This document shows positions 24,452 through 32,355 of a stretch of 64,000 bases of DNA, piece by piece. The position numbers and the translations under genes are program-made. The first letter of the stretch is position 1, and every line of letters starts with the position of its first letter. Where the stretch lies: contig NZ_JAENIM010000009.1 of the NCBI RefSeq assembly GCF_016595495.1, positions 1 to 64,000 on the forward strand, given 5' to 3'. The notes below the pieces were generated by a model. That model saw only the letters and a list, made by a program, of their open reading frames with translations. It had not been told where the DNA came from and searched no databases. The DNA comes from Persicirhabdus sediminis (GTDB lineage Bacteria; Verrucomicrobiota; Verrucomicrobiia; Verrucomicrobiales; Akkermansiaceae).

Positions 24452-27400
24452 ATGAACAAACATTTCCCATGTAAAATAAAATGCGATGTAAGCAGGCAAA
24501 TTAAATCGCCCCAAAAAGCCGGTTTTGCCCTCATCGCCACCATCGCAGTGATGGCCCTAATGGCTGTTACCGCGCTCGCCATGCTCAGCCTGAGCACGGT
24601 TGAAGTACGCTCATCTAACCATGGTGATGCGATGTCAGAAGCTAGAGCCAACGCCCGCATGGCCCTCATGATCGCCATCGGCGAACTACAAAAAGCCGCC
24701 GGCCCAGACACTAGGGTCACTGCAGAAGGCGATATCGACGACTCACCAGGCCAAGGCAAAAACCACTGGATGGGCGTGTGGAGCTCAGCTGACGAAACCA
24801 CCGGAACCACTCCAAAGAAAGCCGGCGAATTTATCGGCTGGATGGTTTCTAAACCAAGCTCAACTACAGCAGACTACACTAACATTAACGGCCAAAATCT
24901 AATTGATAGCTCGCTCTCAAATGGACTGCCTAATTATGTAACCTTAGTTGGCGACGGCAGCGCGGACATTTCTACAAATCCTGAAGACGAGGTAATCGTT
25001 CCTAAAGTTGAAATCGTAGATACTACCAATGATATATCCACGGGCCATTACGCCTACTGGATAGGAGATGAAGGTGTCAAAGCTAGAATCGACCTACAGA
25101 CATCTGACGACAGAGATGATCGATTAGCAACTATGGGCACTCAGCGCTCAGCTTTTGAAGTAATGACTGAAATCAAAGACTCTAAACAAAATCTTGAAGT
25201 CGATGATCCAAAAATAGTCAAACTCATTAGCTCTCAATCAGTCGCCCACGTAAGTAGTCAGGAAGTCGGAAAGTCGCACTTCCATGACATTTCATCTCAT
25301 TCTCTGGGAATTGCAACTACTACTCGCGACCCTAGCAGCCAATACGGTACCGGCAAGACGGCCGTTGTCGACAATGGAGGATTAAAAATCGACCTCTCCT
25401 TATTATTCGAAAAGTCAGATAGTGATTTTGAAGATTTAGAACCTGATAATTATACAGCGTATAATTATGAAAATGCTCCCTTTGGCTCAGCAGGAACACG
25501 AGATGTTGGGCTTATCTTCACAGTTGATAATGTATCTAATGGCAATTCTACAGAAGGGCTCATATACGGTCCTACAATGGACATGCTTAGAACCTACTAT
25601 CGACTATACAAAGATGTAGAAAATAAAGATTCCTCGCCAACTTTAAGCTCAGCATTCCCATTCTACCCTAATGCTTCAGAATATAATAACGACCTTGCTG
25701 ATACGGGATATATGAATGCAGATCGTATTGGCTATAGAAACCAAGACACCAATACACATAAGATATCAAAAAAATCTAATACAAGCTATGAAGTCACCCG
25801 GAACACAAAACCAAATGTCAGCCCATACATTAACCGCGTTCTCTATTACTTTTCAGTCATAACAGAGCCAACATCCACACCACCTGACCAAGCTGGAGCT
25901 TGGTCGCGTATCAGCAAGGTGGTCGTCACCCCAATCGTTATTCTCCACAATCCCTATGATGTTTCCATCGACTGTCCAGACATGGCTTATAGCCCTGGAT
26001 TTGGTAGTAGTAGAATGTACATACTACTAGAAGACCCTAATCCTAACGACCTACACACAAAATTTAAAGTTGATGGCACTTTGGGAAAATTGGTGAAAAA
26101 AAATAAATCCTTAGACTTGGACAATGACAAATACGTTACTAATGGAAACTTAGGTGAAGCAACTTTAAAGATTCCGGCAATTAAGTACAAACCTGGTGAA
26201 ATCAAACTTTTCATTCCTAATGGCCTGAAGGCTCTTCAAAATGAACATGAGTTGGTAGAGCTATCTTCAGGTGCAAATATTGACGGCGGCTTCTACTACG
26301 AATTAAAACCAGCAAGTCGAAGCTACGCTAACCTAATGGCGACAGACCTACCTGGTCCGGGCGAAGCTGGATACAATGAAGATAAATACGGCAACTGGGA
26401 CGAAAACGATGCCTTTAATCACTCTCAGTACATTCGGGATGATTTTGCTCTACAACTCTATGGCTGTTATGGTGGTTACCTCATTCAACGTTTAGATATG
26501 TATAATGGGTCTGATCGTGATCGGGTCTACACTTCGAGAGGTGTTTGGTTAGAGGGTCGTTCTACAGGAAGCGTTGTAAAATCACTAGCGGATTGTTGTA
26601 AAAACGCGCCTAAAAGGTTTGCCATAGATTACGAGACGGGTGAAGACGAAGTTGGACAACCTACTAACTATTACGATTTTTATACTAAACCCTTTGAATA
26701 CGAAATTCCTGCTAACTACACAGCTAGTACCACTTCTTCTGAGACAGCATATGGCTTCCCTACTTACGTATTGAATAATCCATTATGTGTATCTGACTGC
26801 GGAGTAGATATCAGAAATAGCGCAGATGTAGAAATACAAGCGTCCCCAGGTTCATCAGCTTACTCACCATATAAAAGTTCTCATGCTGATTACTGCGAAT
26901 TAGATGAACTACCCAATCGGCTAATGAACATCCTCGCTCCACAAGGAGGCACTACGACTTGGGGCGGAGGAATGAACGATGAAGGTCAAACTACTGTCAC
27001 AGCATTAAGTATTCCTACAGCACCTCTAATATCAATAGGTTCGCTGCAACATGCCAATCTCTATGACCAAGGAAACCAGCCAGCTTTAGTCATTGGAAAT
27101 TCATTTCCTAACCTTCATATTGGCAGCATTGCTAACACCTTCGAAGAGAGAGAGTATACTGACAATAAAGGATACCTACATAATTATGTTCCCTTCGATG
27201 CAGCCTTCCATACTAACGAAGCCATCTGGGATTATTATTTCTTCTCGTCCATATCACCAAAATCAACGGACTCTTCCTATAACAGTTCATCTGCAAAAAG
27301 TGATGAGGATATAGAGCTGGCCATTTCTGATTGGATTGACGGTAACAGTCCCATAGCTAATGAACGCATTACTTTCATTTCTAACGGCGAAACATCAAGT

Positions 27401-28309
27401 GATATTAAAACAGCTCTGAACGATCCCGATGCATATAAATACGCATCTGCATATATGGGGATCAAAGGTAGCTTCAATATCAACTCAACTTCTGTTGAGG
27501 CATGGAAAGCAATTCTATCAGGCTACCGCGGGCAAACGATTTCTATTAACCCTGAAGGAAATATTAATGACCTCGACGTTGCGGAGACCTCCTTGATCCC
27601 GAGGAACCACCTCTCATTACAAGAAGGAATCGAAAGCCCATCTCCAACAGACGACGAAGCATGGGTAGCATTTTCACAACTTTCTGATGATAAGATTACA
27701 GAGCTTGCTGAAGCTATTGTTTCTGAAATTAAGGACGTGATGAAGGAGAATGCCTCTAGAAACAAAGGATCTAGCAGCTCGTCTAGCGTTCCTATATTAA
27801 GCCTAGCTGACTTCGTTAACCGTATGCCTGACTCCTCTAGACCTGAATACCAAACATGCGGACTGCTTCAGAGAGCGCTCAGGAAAGCGGGAACAAATGA
27901 CAGCTTAAATAGAAAATCTGAAGGGCGCACTAAAAGCTTTACGACTGAATCAGTAACCTCAAATGCACGTAAGTATGTCGTTAAACTTCCAGAAGAATTC
28001 CCTGAACTCGATGCCGCATCAAGCTCCAGCTTTATTCTCCAATCTGATATCCTCCAAGCCATAGGTTCACACATTTCAGCTCGCTCCGACACATTCAAAA
28101 TCAGGGCTTATGGTGACTCTGTTGATCGTAACGGTACTATAATCGCTGAAGCATGGTGTGAAGCTATCATTCAAAGAACACCAGCACCTGTTGTTCCTCT
28201 TGCTACCACAGGGCTAGGCAAATGGACTCCTGACACATCTAATGCCACTAACTACGGTAGAAAAATGAACGTCATATCATTCAAATGGCTGTCTAGAAAC
28301 GAAATCTAA
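24452..28309 (+). CDS. Giant pilin-like exported protein, copy 2
   Basis: A 1285-residue paralogue of the protein at 18933. The prepilin-like hydrophobic segment (QKAG then FALIATIAVMALMAVTALAM) and the next 70 residues are nearly identical between the copies; the rest is homologous throughout but with many replacements and several insertions, e.g. around 26000-26120 and 26300-26450. The near-identity of the N-terminus against a diverged body suggests either strong constraint for export or gene conversion. Synonymous positions in the body look AT-richer than in copy 1. The C-terminus keeps IRAYGDS, EAWCEA(I/V)(I/V)QRTPAPV and GRKMNVISFKWLSRNEI. Its secreted partner starts 11 bp downstream. 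Confidence 0.75.
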   Translation: MNKHFPCKIKCDVSRQIKSPQKAGFALIATIAVMALMAVTALAMLSLSTVEVRSSNHGDAMSEARANARMALMIAIGELQKAAGPDTRVTAEGDIDDSPGQGKNHWMGVWSSADETTGTTPKKAGEFIGWMVSKPSSTTADYTNINGQNLIDSSLSNGLPNYVTLVGDGSADISTNPEDEVIVPKVEIVDTTNDISTGHYAYWIGDEGVKARIDLQTSDDRDDRLATMGTQRSAFEVMTEIKDSKQNLEVDDPKIVKLISSQSVAHVSSQEVGKSHFHDISSHSLGIATTTRDPSSQYGTGKTAVVDNGGLKIDLSLLFEKSDSDFEDLEPDNYTAYNYENAPFGSAGTRDVGLIFTVDNVSNGNSTEGLIYGPTMDMLRTYYRLYKDVENKDSSPTLSSAFPFYPNASEYNNDLADTGYMNADRIGYRNQDTNTHKISKKSNTSYEVTRNTKPNVSPYINRVLYYFSVITEPTSTPPDQAGAWSRISKVVVTPIVILHNPYDVSIDCPDMAYSPGFGSSRMYILLEDPNPNDLHTKFKVDGTLGKLVKKNKSLDLDNDKYVTNGNLGEATLKIPAIKYKPGEIKLFIPNGLKALQNEHELVELSSGANIDGGFYYELKPASRSYANLMATDLPGPGEAGYNEDKYGNWDENDAFNHSQYIRDDFALQLYGCYGGYLIQRLDMYNGSDRDRVYTSRGVWLEGRSTGSVVKSLADCCKNAPKRFAIDYETGEDEVGQPTNYYDFYTKPFEYEIPANYTASTTSSETAYGFPTYVLNNPLCVSDCGVDIRNSADVEIQASPGSSAYSPYKSSHADYCELDELPNRLMNILAPQGGTTTWGGGMNDEGQTTVTALSIPTAPLISIGSLQHANLYDQGNQPALVIGNSFPNLHIGSIANTFEEREYTDNKGYLHNYVPFDAAFHTNEAIWDYYFFSSISPKSTDSSYNSSSAKSDEDIELAISDWIDGNSPIANERITFISNGETSSDIKTALNDPDAYKYASAYMGIKGSFNINSTSVEAWKAILSGYRGQTISINPEGNINDLDVAETSLIPRNHLSLQEGIESPSPTDDEAWVAFSQLSDDKITELAEAIVSEIKDVMKENASRNKGSSSSSSVPILSLADFVNRMPDSSRPEYQTCGLLQRALRKAGTNDSLNRKSEGRTKSFTTESVTSNARKYVVKLPEEFPELDAASSSSFILQSDILQAIGSHISARSDTFKIRAYGDSVDRNGTIIAEAWCEAIIQRTPAPVVPLATTGLGKWTPDTSNATNYGRKMNVISFKWLSRNEI

Positions 28310-28320
28310 ATTTTAAAAAC

Positions 28321-29061
28321 ATGAAATATATCACGATCTTCATTCTATTTTTACATGCGTTCGCAAACGCTCAAGATAAACAGCCAATGTTTTTCAAAGT
28401 TTATTCAGTTAGTACAACTCCTGAAAATTTGGCTTATGGTCCCATTGACGAATCTAATGAAGTAACCTTTAAAAGAAAACAAAGGTCTCCGTTTTACAAA
28501 ATAGCGAAGACTAATAAAATTGTATTCTATGATAGAGATAAGCCTCTAAATGAAGACGGAAAGTTAAACATCATAGCAAAAGCTTCTATTTCACCCAGTA
28601 TTAAACAACCACTCCTTGTGTTTGTACCAACTGAACGAAAGGACGACGGCACACAACTATTTGATATTATTACATTGGACGACAACTCAAAAGCCTTTAG
28701 CGGGGGTAAGTCCTACTTTATAAACTTAACAAAGTCTAAAGTTGCTCTAGTTTTTGGCAAAAAGAATGAAAACAAAATCTTCATCAACCCAAAACAAGCT
28801 AAGGCTCATGAGATAAGTAGCGGCCATGTTGGTAATTTACCCTTCAAAGTCTACATCAGCGATAATAAGACCGCTAAGCTAGCAGTCAACTCCTATCTTT
28901 TCCCTACAAAGAAAGGGAGAAGTGTCTACTTCATATGGCCAAAGACTAACCCAAGCGGGAAAGGAAACTTAGTCAAAATAGACCTAATGAGACAAAATGC
29001 TGCTCAAATAGAAAGAGATGACAAAGACCTTATTGAACTAAAACTAAATAAATCAGGTTAG
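28321..29061 (+). CDS. Secreted partner of the pilin-like protein, copy 2
   Basis: A 246-residue paralogue of the protein at 22686: signal peptide MKYITIFILFLHAFANAQ, then the same basic beta-rich domain (MFFKVYSVSTTPENLAYGPIDESNEVTF, LLVFVPTERK, FDIITLDDNSKAFSGGKSYFINLTKSKVALVFGKK, VNSYLFPTKKGRSVYFIWPK). The conserved order pilin-like gene then partner, with almost no gap, in both copies indicates a two-gene operon and a common task. A terminator follows at 29100. The function is not known to me. Confidence 0.75.
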   Translation: MKYITIFILFLHAFANAQDKQPMFFKVYSVSTTPENLAYGPIDESNEVTFKRKQRSPFYKIAKTNKIVFYDRDKPLNEDGKLNIIAKASISPSIKQPLLVFVPTERKDDGTQLFDIITLDDNSKAFSGGKSYFINLTKSKVALVFGKKNENKIFINPKQAKAHEISSGHVGNLPFKVYISDNKTAKLAVNSYLFPTKKGRSVYFIWPKTNPSGKGNLVKIDLMRQNAAQIERDDKDLIELKLNKSG

Positions 29062-29099
29062 TCTACCCCTTGACGCAAGTCAATCGTGACCTACCTTCA

Positions 29100-29127
29100 G
29101 CCGCAGATTCTATCTGCGGCTTTTTTT
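29100..29127 (+). terminator. Terminator whose T-run touches the photolyase ATG
   Basis: GCCGCAGAT (29100-29108), loop tct, ATCTGCGGC (29112-29120) and seven T residues to 29127. The photolyase ATG begins at 29128. It ends the second pilin-like operon and occupies the place where a photolyase ribosome-binding site would be. Confidence 0.9.
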
Positions 29128-30576
29128 ATGACTACTTCACCCACCCTATTATGGTTTCGCCGTGATCTTCGTTTAGCGGATCATCGTGCCCTGTTATATG
29201 CTATTGAGCTAGGCCAGCCAATCATTCCCGTCTATCTACACGCCGAGGACGACGGCGGTGTATGGCGAGATGGCGCGGCGAGCCAGTGGTGGCTTCACCA
29301 TGCCCTTGAAGACCTAGCGAGCCAGCTAGAGTCATTAGGTTCGCAGCTGACTATCTATTCATTAGAGAGCGAAGACCAGCTGGCTGATTTTCTCATCCAG
29401 CTAGCAGAAGAAACTGGCGCCAAACAGATAGTTTGGAGTCGACGATATGAACCCCATTTCTGTCAGCGTGATAGGCAGATCAAAAGTTCACTCACAAATG
29501 CAGGCATCCTAGCAAAATCATTTAATAACAGCCTGCTCTACGAGCCAGACGAGGTAAAAAACAAAAGTGGTGGTCATTTCAAAGTCTTCACCCCCTTCTG
29601 GAAAAGCTTAAAGGACCAGCCACCGGAAAAACCACTACCTAGCCCAGTCAGTCTAGCTAGTTTACAACCAGACTACTGGCCAGCTGGAATAGCTGTCTCT
29701 GAGCTAAACCTTCTTCCATCTATCAGCTGGGATGCGGGATTCTATAAAAATTGGCTAGCCAGCCATCAGGGCGCTGAAGCCAGCTTGAAGAAATCTCTCA
29801 GCAAGGCGCCTAACTACCAACAAACTCGCGACACGCCAGCTATCGACGGAACGAGCCGTCTCTCCCCCTACCTGCACTTTGGTCAACTGAGTCCACGTGA
29901 GCTTTGGCATTCTCTTAATGATAGATTTGGCAATGATGCTGCAATCGTCGAAGGCATTACCCGCCAGCTATACTGGAGAGAATTCTCAGCCCACACACAC
30001 TATCATTTTCCTCACAGCACAGACCGTGCACTGAAACCAGAGTACGACGCTTTCCCGTGGAACTACGATGAAGACATCATCAAACAATGGCAGAAAGGTG
30101 AAACTGGCTACCCTATCGTTGATGCCGGCATGCGCGAGCTGTGGGCAACTGGCTGGATGCATAACCGTGTGCGAATGATCACCGCCTCATTGTTAGTCAA
30201 ACACCTCCTGCAGCCATGGCAAGAAGGCGCACGCTGGTTCTGGGATACCTTAGTAGATGCCGATCTTGCTAACAACTCTATGGGCTGGCAGTGGGTTGCT
30301 GGATGCGGGGCGGACGCATCTCCCTATTTTCGTATTTTTAACCCCATCATTCAGGGGAAAAAATTTGACCCCTCTGGTGACTACGTTAGAAAGTGGATAC
30401 CTGAGCTAGCGCAGCTACCTAACGAATATATTCACGAACCGTGGACCTGCCCGCCGCTCGAACTTATCAGCTACGGTGTCCAGCTGGATAAAGATTACCC
30501 GAACCCCATCATCGACCATCAAAAAGGGCGACAGCAAGCGCTTGACGCTCTTGCTGAGTTCAAAAGCAATAGATAA
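29128..30576 (+). CDS. DNA photolyase / cryptochrome
   Basis: A 482-residue flavoprotein that repairs UV-induced pyrimidine dimers with blue light (class I CPD photolyase group; a cryptochrome role is possible). The N-terminal antenna-binding domain begins PTLLWFRRDLRLADHRALLYA, the usual start, so the ATG at 29128 is chosen over the in-frame 29086. The C-terminal FAD domain has LSPYLHFGQLSPREL, ITRQLYWREFSAH, GYPIVDAGMRELWATGWMHN, the RVRMITASLLVKHLL helix and the LVDADLANNSMGWQWVAGCGADASPYFRIFNP block. All landmark residues are present. It has no ribosome-binding site because the terminator hairpin directly precedes it. Confidence 0.95.
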   Translation: MTTSPTLLWFRRDLRLADHRALLYAIELGQPIIPVYLHAEDDGGVWRDGAASQWWLHHALEDLASQLESLGSQLTIYSLESEDQLADFLIQLAEETGAKQIVWSRRYEPHFCQRDRQIKSSLTNAGILAKSFNNSLLYEPDEVKNKSGGHFKVFTPFWKSLKDQPPEKPLPSPVSLASLQPDYWPAGIAVSELNLLPSISWDAGFYKNWLASHQGAEASLKKSLSKAPNYQQTRDTPAIDGTSRLSPYLHFGQLSPRELWHSLNDRFGNDAAIVEGITRQLYWREFSAHTHYHFPHSTDRALKPEYDAFPWNYDEDIIKQWQKGETGYPIVDAGMRELWATGWMHNRVRMITASLLVKHLLQPWQEGARWFWDTLVDADLANNSMGWQWVAGCGADASPYFRIFNPIIQGKKFDPSGDYVRKWIPELAQLPNEYIHEPWTCPPLELISYGVQLDKDYPNPIIDHQKGRQQALDALAEFKSNR

Positions 30577-30584
30577 TCATTGTC

Positions 30585-31571
30585 TTAGATCAAAGCCTCT
30601 ATCAAAGCCAGTTCGTCATCGGAGAAATCCAGCCTATCAGTAGCTCCACAGGCTTCATCAATTTGTTGAGCTTGGCTGGCTCCGATCAATGCCGAGCAAA
30701 TTGCCTTCTGGCGCAGCACCCATGCAATCGCCATTTGCGCCAAACTTTGCCCACGAGCATCTGCTATCTCATTAAGCAATTTCAGCTGAATCAAACGCGA
30801 ATCAGTCAAATCTCCTTTATTGAGAAACGGGCTATTGCTCGCGACACGTGAACCAGCTGGAATTCCAGCTAGATAACGGTCACTCAATAAACCTTGGGCC
30901 AGTGGCGAAAAGACCACCGTTCCGAGCTTTTGATTTTCACATTCTTTGAGAAAGCCACCTTCTATCTCGCGAGCTAACATGCTGTAGCGGTTCTGCACGA
31001 TGACACACGGTGTGCCTAGCTTTTTGAGGATTTTGCTAGCTTGTGCTAAAGTGGCCGCACCGTAGTTAGAAAGTCCCACATACAGAGCTCTGCCACTGCG
31101 TACGATATAATCCAAAGCTCCCATCGTTTCCTCTAAGGGGGTATCGGCGTCCATCCTGTGATGATAGAAAATATCAACATAATCCAGCCCTAGTCGCTTC
31201 AAGCTTTGATCACAGCTAGAAACTAAATATTTCCGTGAGCCAAAATCACCAAATGGCCCTGGCCACATATCGTAACCAGCCTTGCTAGAAATCAATAACT
31301 CATCACGATACCCAGCCAGCTGGGATTTCAGAACCTTGCCCAAACATTCCTCAGCGCTACCAGGAGGTGGCCCGTAGTTGTTAGCTAAATCAAAGTGGTA
31401 AATGCCCTTATCAAATGCATGGCACAACAATTTACCAGCCTGATAACTGCTAACATCACCTCCAAAGTTATGCCATAAACCCAATGAAACTTGTGGCAAA
31501 ACAACTCCCGACTGCCCACATCGTTGACGAGGCAAACAATCATAGCGCGCGGCATTAGCAGTATAACTCAT
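30585..31571 (-). CDS. Aldo/keto reductase, YghZ/Gpr type
   Basis: A 328-residue NADPH-dependent aldo/keto reductase with the (beta/alpha)8 fold. The ATG at 31571 gives the normal start (MSYTANAARYDCLPRQRCGQ); the frame is open 16 codons further upstream without family match. Catalytic landmarks are FDLANNYGPPPGSAEE (Asp, Tyr), ISSKAGYDMWPGPFG (Lys) and DIFYHHRMD (His). The SSKAGYDMWPGPFG phrase is typical of the YghZ group, which reduces glyceraldehyde 3-phosphate and methylglyoxal. Its stop codon converges on the photolyase stop with 8 bp between. Confidence 0.9.
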   Translation of the reverse strand: MSYTANAARYDCLPRQRCGQSGVVLPQVSLGLWHNFGGDVSSYQAGKLLCHAFDKGIYHFDLANNYGPPPGSAEECLGKVLKSQLAGYRDELLISSKAGYDMWPGPFGDFGSRKYLVSSCDQSLKRLGLDYVDIFYHHRMDADTPLEETMGALDYIVRSGRALYVGLSNYGAATLAQASKILKKLGTPCVIVQNRYSMLAREIEGGFLKECENQKLGTVVFSPLAQGLLSDRYLAGIPAGSRVASNSPFLNKGDLTDSRLIQLKLLNEIADARGQSLAQMAIAWVLRQKAICSALIGASQAQQIDEACGATDRLDFSDDELALIEALI

Positions 31572-31655
31572 ACCACGCTCATACACAGATCGCGCCCCTC
31601 CGCCAATACAGAAGTCCACTGCATCAGCATAGAGAGCGATAGAAGAAACTAACTA

Positions 31656-32111
31656 TTACTCAAAATACTCAGCCCAAGAGCTGGTGGTTTCCCACACTCG
31701 CACCTTAGCGATACGCACTTCAGCACGCACTGGGTACTCAGGATCTGGCTGATCTACAAAACGCTTGAGAGATGCCGTGGTATGCTCAAAGATCGTGCGC
31801 GCCATCACCTCAGTGGTAGGATCTTCGCCCTCAAAACCAATGATGCGATCACCATACGCTTCTTTGAAAAAATCAAATTTATCATCATCCGTATTCATGC
31901 ACAGCGCATGATCGTAGGCGTCTAGAAAATCACCAATCATGCGCTTGATGAGTTTGAAATCAAAGACCATTTCACGGCTGTCTAGGCTGTCAGCTTCGAA
32001 AACTAACTCTACCTTACGTGTGTGCCCATGAGGGAAACGACACTTATCCGGGTGCTTAGACAACAGGTGGCCGTTCTCCACCTCGATCATTTTACAAATT
32101 CTGTACGCCAT
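31656..32111 (-). CDS. queD: 6-carboxytetrahydropterin synthase (QueD)
   Basis: A 151-residue member of the 6-pyruvoyl-tetrahydropterin synthase fold. His15, His28 and His30 (the CRFPHGH stretch) would bind zinc, Cys24 is the catalytic nucleophile, and YDHALCMN carries the later His. QueD converts dihydroneopterin triphosphate to 6-carboxytetrahydropterin on the way to queuosine and 7-deazaguanine compounds; the CxxxHGH spacing fits QueD better than eukaryotic PTPS. No other queuosine gene is in view. A possible 73-codon gene overlaps its start by 25 bp. Confidence 0.85.
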   Translation of the reverse strand: MAYRICKMIEVENGHLLSKHPDKCRFPHGHTRKVELVFEADSLDSREMVFDFKLIKRMIGDFLDAYDHALCMNTDDDKFDFFKEAYGDRIIGFEGEDPTTEVMARTIFEHTTASLKRFVDQPDPEYPVRAEVRIAKVRVWETTSSWAEYFE

Positions 32112-32308
32112 AGTGATGCAAATTTCTTCGCCTCAACATGTCCCATGTTCGGCAATTTACAAGCCCAAGCATCTACTAATATCCATGCTGGCTGAAAATT
32201 CTCCACGCCTGCCGGATCCTGTGAAGATCGCGATTCCATAAATCGCGAGAACTCACGCAGCTTAGATATTAGTGTTAGACCGAGGCTCAAAACCTCATGA
32301 TCAGTCAC
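32087..32308 (-). CDS. Possible small protein overlapping queD
   Basis: A 73-codon frame directly upstream of queD on the same strand, overlapping its first 25 bases. Composition is protein-like (LTLISKLREFSRFMESRSSQDPAGV, then AWILVDAWACKLPN), without a signal peptide or membrane segment. I do not recognise it. The overlap would permit translational coupling, but a chance frame is about equally likely. Confidence 0.4.
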   Translation of the reverse strand: MTDHEVLSLGLTLISKLREFSRFMESRSSQDPAGVENFQPAWILVDAWACKLPNMGHVEAKKFASLWRTEFVK

Positions 32309-32355
32309 AGTGAGCCAGCTGGACTCAAAACTATAGATTTATAAATGCATCTCAG

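Noticed and set aside
29070-29096. TTGACG as a -35 box of a photolyase promoter
   Set aside because: No acceptable -10 hexamer lies 16-18 bp downstream, so I did not annotate a promoter there.
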